Assembly (NCBI GenBank): GCA_008931825.1
Contig: QXVZ01022157.1
Coordinates: 2,568-41,277, forward strand
Direction: 5' to 3'
DNA length: 38,710 bases
From: Phallusia fumigata
Lineage: Eukaryota > Chordata > Ascidiacea > Phlebobranchia > Ascidiidae
In this document: piece by piece, positions 8,796 through 20,700 of the stretch
How positions within the stretch are numbered: position 1 is the first letter of the stretch
Layout: each line of letters opens with the position of its first letter
Position numbers and translations under genes: made by a program
Notes under the pieces: generated by a model
What the model was told of the DNA's origin: nothing
The model's database searches: none
What the model saw: the letters and a program-made list of their open reading frames with translations, nothing else

Positions 8796-11700
8796 CTGCA
8801 GAAGATAAACATTTTAACAAATTTATAAAAGTGAGAAACTATTTTTTTTTGCAATAACAGACAGTTTTGTGGTAACACGTTTTCAGGCGAAAATAATAGA
8901 TATGCCCTGATTTTACAAATGTAGGTAAAATTTGCCTGTTTAATGTATGTGCGGTATCACATGAATTTAACCTGTTGAAGTTAAACATCAACAGACTCTA
9001 AATAATATGACTATTTCTTAAACAATTTACACGTTAAGGAGTCTTTTGTGTTTTAAATTTCGTCTTACCCCATTTCTATTACTGGACAAGGGGGGCATAT
9101 TGGGGTTGGGGTCACATGAGAGGGGAGGAGACCGCTCTTGTTTGATTTGTTCAACCATTCCATTGTGCGGTGATAACCGGTCACCAAGGACGGATGACGA
9201 CGACGTTGATTGGTTACTTCCGCTGCTATTGGCAACGGCCGAGGATTGTGACATCACAGAATGTTCGTTGGAACTAAACGTGTTGGACTGGTTGGGAATC
9301 GGGTGAGAATAAGATGAGTCCGGGGATCCCTGGTAGGAAAGGCAAAAGATTACAAATGTGGAAGAAAAAACGCAATACAAATTGGTGAGATTTCTCATGA
9401 TCGTTTTCATGTTGTCAATACGGCGCCTTGTAGGGCAGATGCTTCAGCAAGAAAAAGATATTCCTACTTCGTTAACCGCAATGGCGCGTTTGTTAAAAAA
9501 ACTAGAAGGGTGGCTTACCACATATGAACATTCTTTATACACTATTACCCGATTTAAAAAGAGGACATATTCCCCACATTACTTTACATTGGGTCCCATA
9601 GTTACCAGAGGTTTTTTGACATGATTGTTTCCGCTTGCCGAAACGCATGGGTCCCCATACATGCAAAGTTGTTGACTATGTGTATTTTTTTACAAAACAT
9701 ATCAGGCTTTAGGTGTAAGCAAAGCAATCAGTGCACCACCTGACATGTTCGACAAGCTGTCAAAGTTACATCCAGTTTGGACATTGTTTAAAAGTTTTAC
9801 CCATTTTAGGGGGCTGGTGGGGTAACTGCTGGGCCTATGGAATCAACAAACAAACAATACACTGCAATTGCATGTTACACAAAGTAGCAAAATTTCACCC
9901 AATTCGGACATTGTTCAATAATTTTTGCCATTTTAGGGGGCTAGTGGGGTAACTGCTGGGGCTACGAGGTCAAGCAAAGAAGTTAATACACTACAATGTC
10001 ATGATATACAAACTGTCCAAATGTCAACTGATTTGGACACTGTTTAGTAATTTGACCCATTTAGGGGGCCAGTTCAGGAAGGGGACCCATAATGATGGGA
10101 AGAGTTCGACACACAAGGTAGTTTGGATGCAGATACCTGATAGTGGTGTTGCGGCGGTGAAGCATCCGAATCATCTAAATCCGAGTCGTCGCCATCTTGC
10201 TGATAGCGAATACATTTCTTTTTTCTCCTGCACAAAAATGTCACAACATCGGTTTAGGTCAAGTGACGTATCAAGGGGTTTGGTAAAACCGCAAGCACAT
10301 ATCGTCCTCAAATTACCACCGTGAACCAAACCACACCGAGATTTGGGAAGCTTATTAGGAAGATTGCGGTGCGGAGAGGCTTTTGATGCAGGCGCTATCA
10401 AAACACTGACATACTTCGACCATAACACATTAGCCTAAAGTAAGGACAGAACCGAATCAATAACACATATACGATGGCGACGGGGGTAATTAGAGGACAA
10501 ATGTGCAGTCGATAAGGTGGACATCGCGGTGATCCGATGCGAGCAAACGTGAAAATCACAGTGTATCACGGCAAACAACACCCCAAACCAACATGCAACT
10601 TGCTCTGTGAGATTAAATCAGCCTGGGGGCTATATGCCAATTGTCATCGAATGGGCTTGAAGTAAAAAGAATACGCCAACATGCAAAGATAGCCAGCCAC
10701 ATAATGTGACCAGTATTTTATTATAAAGGGCGGTATGTGAGTGGCGAATAACCAGTCATTTTACAAGCCTGATAGATTTCTTTAACATTTATACTTGTAT
10801 ACAATTGCATTGCTCTACCGGCACAAAAATCTACGCAATTCTACTGCTACGAAAAAAGGTAACAATCACAATAAAAGTCAAAATCACTCGGGACCACTTC
10901 TATCCTGCCCCCCTTTGATGTGTGTGTGTGTTGCTATGGCGACTTACGTGGGGCGGGGAGGGGGAGGGGGGCAAGGGTTTAAACACAATCTACCTGCAAG
11001 GTGCGCACCATAATTGCTGTTGCTCAAGTCCGAACACCGCCCGACACTTCTTCGGGTTTTGAGCTGCTGACGAGGAAGCGACGAATCGACAAGCACCGAG
11101 TTGTTTTCCGTTTCCGAGACGACAGGTTCGGGGCAGACAAAAAATAAACAACACACAATCGGATGAGTGCACGGCGACTATTTTTTTATTGACTTAAAGG
11201 AGATACTGAAATTTTGTGTTCTGTCCACTTATGTGGTACCTTGTAAATTTTAGCAAGTAAATTAAAAGTTTGAATATTAAATGCCAGTTTAACAAATAGA
11301 AGTAATTGTTTGTTTTAAAACCGAAAGTAACTTATAAACCGAACCTTTTTTTCGAAAAAAGTTGCAAGCTCAGTTTTACAAGTTGAAATGTCGAAAACAC
11401 GAGAGACAAAGAATAAAAGGAAAAGTAGAGAAAAGATGGGTGAGAATCGGCTCTGAAATTCAGTGTTTTTGGCTAATATTTAACGTAAGCTTCCAGATCA
11501 ATGGCCCAAGACCATTAAAAAATATAAAAACTTGACAATGCTAAACATTTGTGACAATCAATCAAATTGGCATCAAAAAAACATTTTTGCTGTTTCGGGC
11601 ATTATTGTCCTAGGAACGCCTTGTGTTTTGTGATCACAGCACTCTAAAGATCAGTCACATCGTCACGTGCCAATCCAGGACAATATTTCAAATCATGCAT

Positions 11701-14700
11701 GGCCATGCTTTACAGAAATGAATTCAATTTGCTGATGAGTGTGGGCTTATAATCGTGCTTTGCGCGTTGATTTCTCTCGGCATTTTACTGAGCGATTAAT
11801 ACCTGTAAGGACGATTAAACTGCGGTTGCTGATGGTAGAAAGATACCACGGGCCGTGACGTCACATGGGCATAGAAGTTCGGAGCTTGAAAAGAGAAAAA
11901 TGAAGAGACAGATAAAAGAAAAAATGAAGAGAAAGAAACGAAAATAGGCAGCAATTAAAAAAGTAAAACTAAGTAGGAGTTTAAGTAAGTGATTCATGAC
12001 TACGCTTTTATTAAAAATCTGTTATTTAACCAACCAAAAAAATACCAAATTCAAATTCATAAACGCAAAAATCAAAATAAAACATTAGTGTAAGTAGCAG
12101 GTACGTGTGCGTGAAAAACCTAAAGAGGAAAACTTCCGTTTCAAACGGTCAATGCGGTGGCCAAGTTTATTTTGTGGCAACGCAAACTGAAGATAACCGA
12201 AGCAAATTGTCGATTTGCATATTTACGGTTGGCAGTGATTAAGTGGCAAGCAGGTGCGACCGGGTCCTGCCAGGCGAGGCCTTATTTGTTTGCATGATAA
12301 TCGCATCTTGGTAAGCGTTACTTCACGCTAGAATCTTTGCGGGATATTGGCCGGTTCGACTATCCACTAAAACAACAGGCTACTAGCGCCTAATACTATA
12401 ATCCACAACTGCCTTCGAGGTTTGTTGGGCAAGCCACGCCACCCTGAATCATGTTAAAACGCAACCGAGCTGCCCGAAAAAACAGGTTGTGTAAGTTTTT
12501 GCGCAAAAGTTTAGAAAGTAGCGTTTTATTATAAGGCCTAATTTATGCCACGAACAACAAATTCACATTTTCTAACGCCTAATGGAATTTGTGTTATCTT
12601 TAATAATAGTTTAGTGTCAATAAAAAAATGTTTTTTTTCGTTTATAAATTATAATTTTTTTTTAAATTCTAACCTTTCGTTTTGCGACCAATTTAGAGTG
12701 GCTATTGTATGTCGATTTATAAGTGTAAAATCCGGTTTAGCCCCAAGTAATAGGTCGGTCGCAAATTTCTTTCTTGTGGTTTCCAGCACCCTATCTATCT
12801 AGCCAGTTTTGATAGCGGGACATTAAAACCAATACATGATAGCTAGATGTGGCTTAATAACACGACACAGCGACATAAGAGCAAGCCCGTTACTGTCTTG
12901 TTGACCTTTGTACGCGAGTAAACAAGTAAAACGTTGCCTGTGGATCGCACCCGGTCAATAATTAACGGAGCTATACCTGTACAATCTTGAGCCTTCTCTT
13001 TTTTCCGCTTCTTGCGTTTTCCCTGCAAAGCAAAAAGCAAAATTCATGAATTGCAAAAATTGACAGGCGGCACGCTGCAAAAATTTTCCTCTTTTCAAAA
13101 TATACAATCCCTTGGTTTTTGGTGCGAGATAAAGCAACTGTGAAAAGCGTACAGCTGAATTATAACTAAGTTGGGTCATGGCTTCGCACAGCTTAAAACT
13201 TACACAAGGGATTTCCTGGCGCAAAGCAAGGTAACTTGCAGATAAACTATAACCGATATATAGCTTTCCTTGCCGCAAGAACGACATCCCGTGAACTGAC
13301 AATAAACTATCTTGATCGAACAGGCACTTTATATCTCTAGGCTACGATTAAAGTGGCCGCCAATTATTCCCAGAAAGCAGGGTTTGGGATTTGGGTGACG
13401 ACGCGTGCGCTGTGGGGCGTATCGCTTCGCATTGATGCGACATTTGAATTGTGTTTAAACAAACAACAAGCGCAGGTGAATTTGCTCTTGGACGTTCGTG
13501 CAGTTTACAGTAAGCACAGGATAAGTCCGCATGGCGAAGCGCAACTAATCGGCTACACGGCGAGCTTCAAGCTGGCCACATTCCTCCAGCGAAAATCGCT
13601 TTGCTTGCGAAGTAGGTAGCTTACAGGTCGGTTTCCACGGGTAAACACTACGCAACGTGTTGACAAAAAGCTACGCAGCCCGGGTGCCAACAAATAACAA
13701 ACCAATTGAAGACCGCACACAGCTTGTAATGCCGCGTTAGGTGCATAGAATGGGTTGGAGTTAAATCACATAAAAAAGACACTATTTTAAATAAACAAGG
13801 CCGCCGGTGGGTGGAATGAAAAATAACGTTCTTATATTTTTGCCAATTTCATTTTTAAGCCCATGATCAGTGCAATCCTTGGTTATAAAAATATCATAAA
13901 ATTCGAACAACTGAAACAGTCAGAAATCGAAAAGGTAAAACGGACACATGTTGTGATAAAGAAATCAAATTCTAATTCTTACGTAGTTGTCTCTTGCGNT
14001 TAGGTGCATAGAATGGGTTGGGGTTAAACTACATAAAAAAGACACTATTTTTAAATAAACAAGGCCGCCGGTGGGTGGAATGAAAAAAACGTTCTTATTT
14101 TTTTTGCCAATTTCATTTTTAAGCCCATGATCAGTATGCAAGCCTTGGTTATAAAAATATCATTAAAATCGAACAACTGAAACAGTCAGAAATCGCAAAG
14201 GTAAAACGGATACATGTTGTGATAAAGAAATAAAATTCTAATTCTTACGTAGTTGTCTCTTGCGCTCCAGCCTGGAAACATCTGCATGTGAATTTGACGC
14301 TCTTTGCGAGCCATCTCGTAATATTTTTGCTGTTCGTCGCGATTTAGACTGTGCCACTGCAAAAATACAAACGAAAGATAAGAAAAAAACGAAGACAGGC
14401 TTCTAACTGCTCGCTTTACCCGCGCTCATTACGTGCAACGTACATGTAGCAATTACGCGCTGATTAAATTTGTTACCACAAAAACAGGACTTCTGGTAGG
14501 AAGTCTGCAAGTAAGAATGACAGTGCGTCTTTAGTACAGTTAGAGCCGCCACATACAACAAAAATCCGAAAAAAAATTGCAAAAAAAACAAAAATTTGAC
14601 GAAAACCGGTACAGGTATAAAGAGGTCACTGTGTTTGACCTTCGACTTTCCTCTAACTATACAGGGCGTATCATTATTACCAGCCATAAGTGAAAATCAT

Positions 14701-17700
14701 TTTCAAGCGGATGGGAGCAAGCGATAATTTCACAGAGAAAAAGAATGGAGATTAAAATGTCTTGAGGTAACAATCACCAGGAAAGCACATTTTGAATGCA
14801 AAAGAAAGTCGGTTACCTTTCGCCCGAGTATTTGATTGATGGCCGCACTTTCCTTTAACGTGCATTCTGCCACCACTTTTGCTCGTTGTTCTTTCATGTA
14901 AAGCATAAACGCGTTGAGGGGTTTCTTTACATAGGGTCGGCCAGGTTTGTCTTCCTTTTCGCGACGTTTCGACGTCGAGTCCGAATTCATGTTCCTACAG
15001 ATGCAGCAAACAACACATTTTGTTAAGAATACAAAATGGTGGAATATTGACTACACAATGCATTGACTTGTAACCCTGGAATCAACAAGCATTTATCGCC
15101 GCATTGCCCACTCGTATATCGTAGTGTTTCCGGACTAGTTCAGCATTGCTTAAGGAAACGTACAATTGCCAATTTTGAAACAAATTTGACCTGACAGTGC
15201 TTTGTATCACCATCAACCTGGTTGAAACTCACGTATTCACTGAATGAATCCACAACAACAGCAGGTCGTTATTGCACATAATACTGGCAAACTTATTCAG
15301 CATAATTAGGTATTTTCCATAAGTAGCATTCACGGGCTTAGTATGAGTCAAAAAACAACAAAACAAAGAATTCAAAGGACGGCCTATGCAAACTTTAAAA
15401 CTGCACAATACCAACGGTACACAAGCCTCACAAATAGCACTAGTTTGAGCAAAAAAAATTTACTTTACTGAAATCTTACTTTTTGTCGGACATCGATTTT
15501 CCAGGACCCTGACCGTTGGTCATCGGGCCGGACAATTGCAGTCCCGGATGAGATATCACAGTGGGGTGCATCCCGCTTGCGTGGGGGTTGGGGCGCACAA
15601 GGGGGAAGGGGGAAACACCGTTGATGCTACCCGAAGCCGACGTAAGGTTGGCAAAGGGGTAGGGATAAGGAAATACACCAGCAACACCACTTGCTGTACA
15701 CATCGGGTATAATGGCCCGGGAGACCTGCCGGTGGAATAATAGACATTGTAAAAAAAACACAGATGTTGCAATAACAAAATAAAAATATTTTATGAATTG
15801 CCAAATAGCAGCAAAAATTAATTTAGGCAAAAAAGCGAATAGAAAGAAAATTTAACACGGTATAACCGCATTTCCAGTTTAAGTATAACTTTTTACCATC
15901 ATTTTGCGTTTTTGGCTTTGCGTATTCAAATCCAATGGCATATAAACTAGATAGCTTAGAGTCAAACTTTTGTTTGTGCGAGAATTCAATAAAAAAACAA
16001 TAAAAACTACTTTTAATCAGAAAATAGCAAAGATATAAGTGTATGTTGNACCTGTCGGTGGAATAATAGAAATTGTAAAAAAAACACAGATGTTGCAATA
16101 ACAACATAATTTTTATGAATTGCCAAACGGCAGCAAAAATTAATTTAGGCAAAAAAGCGAATAGAAAGAAAATTTAACACGGTATAACCGCATTTCCAAT
16201 TTAAGTATAACTTTTTACCATCATTTTGCGCTTTTGGCTTTGCGTATTCAAATCCAATGACATATAAACTTGATAGCTTAGAGTCAAACTTTTGTTTGTG
16301 CGAGAATTCAATAAAAAACAATAAAAACTACTTTTAGTCAGAAAATAGCAAAGATATAAGTGTATGTTGTAATACGTACCATGGAGGGGCGAGGGGGTTG
16401 GGTATCTGTCCAAGCTGTCCAGGCAGCGAGTACATTGATGGCACATCCCCGTGAGGCGGTCGTGTCATACCTGACAATTGAACTGGTTTATGACAAATAA
16501 TTCAATTTGTAACGATATTTTAGCGGCGACTGGTTAATATGCGCTCTCGGTGACAAGTCAAGACTTAGTACGTGAGCAGAGGACAATAGCAAGTTAGAAG
16601 CACCGCAAACTACGTAGCGCCGGAAGTTTTTAAGTGGTTCAAGTTGTCGCAGAGTCAGAAAGACGTCTTAGTTGCAAATCTTCGAAAACTTGTGGCTCCT
16701 AAATGACAAGCAAATTGGCTCGCAGAATAATTACTCGGAGACAAGCGGTCGTTTTTTATGCAGTTTGAACATAAACTGACTTAAAGGTAATAGGTACAAC
16801 TTGTAACATTATTCAGACATATCCAACAAATTTTGAAATTTCCCGTGTAGTAAAATATGTCATTGCTTTTTGGAAATAAATAACAAGTAAAAATAAACAA
16901 ATTTATTTAAACGGCCAAACGATAAATCATTGTTCATTGCTTCCAAAGTCAGTTACACCCTGGTTTACAGCTAATTCATGCCAATAAGTACTTTAAACGG
17001 TTGACTGGACTGGTTTGGTGTATGTAAACAGACTACTGTCAGTAATAATAAATTTACATTTTTAAAAATATATATTGTATTTGTTGCCAAGCAGAATGTT
17101 AACTGGGAGTATATTTTAGCAATACAACAAATCATTTCCGCCAGTAAACATTCATCCATGAAAGCTTGTGCAAATACTGTTTACTTCACAGATGGTTTGA
17201 CGATTTGTGGCACGTTTGCTGATTGACATTTAAAATTTGGGCCGAATCGCAAATCGTCAAGAATTCCCACGAAATAAAACTCACCGGATTTTCCATCGAG
17301 GTCGGAGGGTGATGAGGCGCCGTATAACAGGGGGTGATAGGGAACATACGGGTGATAAGGCACTTGCGACTGTGGAAATAAATCAGAGGCAACCTCATGA
17401 GTTATGGGCCGGAATCGGGTCGGCAAGGAGGGAGAGCGGAAGGCAAACGAGGGGGGGNTGAGGCGGTCGTGTCATACCTGACAATTCAACTGGTTTATGA
17501 CAAATAATTCAATTTGTAACAATATTTTAGCGGCGACTGGTTAATATGCGCTCTCGGTGACAAGTCAAGGCTTAGTACGTGAGCAGAGGACAATAGCAAG
17601 TTAGAAGCACCGCAAACTACGTAGCGCCGGAAGTTTTTAAGTGGTTCAAGTTGTCGCAGAGCAAGAAAGACGTCTTAGTTGCAAATCTTCGAAAACTTGT

Positions 17701-20700
17701 GGCTCCTAAATGACAAGCAATTTGGCTCGCAGAATAATTACTCGGAGACATGCGGTCGTTTTTTATGCAGTTTGAACATAAACTGACTTAAAGGTAATAG
17801 CTACAACTTGTGACATTATTCAGACATATCCAACAAATTTTAAAATTTCCCGTGTAGTAAAATATGTCATTGCTTTTTGGAAATAAATAACAAGTAAAAA
17901 TAAACAAATTTATTTAAACGGCCAAACGATAAATCATTGTTCATTGCTTCCAAAGTCAGTTACACCCTGGTTTACAGCTAATTCATGCCAATAAGTACTT
18001 TGAACGGTTGACTGAACTGGTTTGGTGTATGTAAACAGATTACTGTCAGTAAAAATAAATTTACATTTTTAAAAATATATATTGTATTTGTTGCCAAGCA
18101 GAATGTTAACTGGGAGTATATTTTAGCAATACAACAAATCATTTCCGCCAGTAAACATTCATCCATGAAAGCTTGTGCAAATACTGTTTACTTCACAGAT
18201 GGTTTGACGATTTGTGGCACGTTTGCTGATTGACATTTAAAATTTGGGCCGAATCGCAAATCGTCAAGAATTCCCACGAAATAAAACTCACCGGATTTTC
18301 CATCGAGGTCGGAGGGTGATGAGGCGCCGTATAACAGGGGGTGATAGGGAACATACGGGTGATAAGGCACTTGCGACTGTGGAAATAAATCAGAGGCAAC
18401 CTCATGAGTTATGGGCCGGAATCGGGTCGGCAAGGAGGGAGAGCGGAAGGCAAACGAGGGGGGGCAAGGCTTGAGTAAATATTTATCGACGTTGAGTGTG
18501 AAAGTCAGGGACAGATGTCGAAGTGATGGCAAACGTTAAGCATATCGCCAGCAATCCGCTCTTAAGCAATTCCTAATGCGATTTGCTTTGCGCTTGAACT
18601 GCCACAGACATGAGCGGGATGTGGCTCAATTTGCTTGATGACAAACAACACGAAACATCCTTGTCACGACAAACTAATCGTGTTTTGCGACAAAGATATG
18701 GTTAGACGTACTTTTGTTTACTTATCACTGTCCTTGAAACACACTTTTTAAGACATTTTTAGCAACTTTTTAGAAACTGATTTACGAGCAACGCTTTAAA
18801 TATTTCTGTTCAATTTTGTCTGTGCGGCGTTAAGCGACACATTGAAAGGTAGTGCAGTTTGGCTTCATAGGCAGACTCACGACCAGGATATAAGGCTAGC
18901 AATTTAGCCAGTCATTACTTGAGGGGAATGTGGCCATGATCTTGTAGGTGTCATGGTTTACACCCAAACCCAACCCTTCGATAACGTTGTTTGACGCGAC
19001 CAGAAAAAGGATGCCAATACGCGGTCGGACCAAATGCGGGATGTAAAGGATTACAGAACCTACTGGCACGACTGACCTTAACTAGAAGTTTTGAAACACT
19101 TGTTTTCTCAAAAACCTACACTGCTTTCAGCTCATTATACAACAAGCCCAAGACCGAGGTCATTAATTGACGGGTACCAACAATTACCAATTTCATTGCA
19201 CATACAAATCAAAGACCGAAATTGAGCTTTATCAAAAGTGGAACGTGACAAAATGTATATTTTATCATTAAAATCCTGGTGTAGAACCATTTTAATCCGA
19301 GCTTGCATTAGTAAGCTCTGCAAGTATAAAAACACAGTCAGTGCACAAGAGTGTTGCGTGCATTTAAGCGTCGTGCAGCTGCAAGTGTGTGCACCAGCTA
19401 TTGTTTGTATTGCAACAGGTGGTAAAAGCCTCGTTGGGGAAACTCATGACAGTCTGGCTCATTAAGCCAAAAACCACGAGCATAGAAAGTATCCCTCCCT
19501 CGCACTGGTGCCGTGTTGATTCAGGTTGCTGGAGTGCATATCGAGAGCAATTAACGAATTACGAAGCTCGCCCTTGAGTGCAGTCCTCGCCATGTCCTCT
19601 ATTCACTGCTACAAGTTCAAAGTATACAGAAAATAGAACTCGCATCTTTGTTGCGTCCCGATCAAGGATCCACTCCGAAATTGTAGCGGATCGCGCTAAT
19701 TAACAACGGTTATCAGGACACAATGACTGCAACGACCTTGCTAACAACAAACATTAGCACGACTCACTGCAGTTTAAGCATCACACGAATAGAGTCAAAG
19801 CTGTAAATTATACGGCTTGTAGTATGTCGGTGAGGATCGAGGGGCTTTAATGGATTACATAGCAAGGTAACATAACCGTGGGTTGCGCACCCGAAGCCAA
19901 GCTTATTTTAATGCATTCCGTGCCCCAAATCGAGCGTAACAAGGATAGCGAGGCACGGCAGGAGTCATGTTGATCACAGCCTTACGTCGCGTGTCGCTCG
20001 AAGGCCTCGACCGGAAACCCGAAGCGCAGGTCGGCATAGAGTTAAGCGATTTTACGGCTGAGCGAGTACGGGGTCACGTGACGCACGGCGGGCAGCGATT
20101 TTTCGAGCACCGTTAATTGAGCTTTAGTGAGTTGATGGACGGGCGACGAGACAGTTGAATCAACTACCGTAGGTCATATTTCGACTGACAGTTCAACTTG
20201 TCTTATGGCGATGTGCACGGCTTATTCGGCGACTAACGGCGCGCTTGGCGTTAATGCGTGGCGTGAAAAGATTAACACTGTGCACGGTGGTACAAGCTGA
20301 TGACAGACATGTGCGAAAACACCTAACCCAGAGCAGAGAGCGGGAACCTAGTGATCGATATGAGGTAAAACAATCCGCCTAACGACGAGTTTGATACCAA
20401 TTTAAGCGAAACAAATCCAGCTCGAGCACAGCGCACAAAGACGTTTACATTTCGTGACACGGGATCATACCGCGTAAGTTTGGATTACGCCCGTGAGCGT
20501 TTGCAAGATATCGACTGCCAAATCACCTTACATTGCGCCATTACTGAAAATTGCATGCACATGAGCTGGTTCGGTTCTCGGTATGGATGGCATCAATTTT
20601 CTAAATCAATAGCAGCACATACTGTGCGAGGAAACACTACATTCATGCGATCCTGACTCAACACTTGGCGCACACCCTTCAAGGTTGGGGTGGCAACGTT

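Larger units (their letters stand above)
16452..18464. repeat. Direct duplication around N17458 (unmerged contig overlap)
   Basis: Unit 1 is 16452-17457 and unit 2 is 17459-18464, both 1006 bp, with about a dozen substitutions and no net length change. The N follows a run of seven G. Unit 2 starts inside Tcf exon 5, leaving a truncated 19-nt piece of that exon at 17459-17477. Exon 4 is present twice. Confidence 0.94.

Noticed and set aside
16452..18464. Genuine tandem exon duplication (mutually exclusive exon 4 copies) in Tcf
   Set aside because: The exon copies are identical, the repeat borders coincide with the N, and three other Ns show the same pattern.
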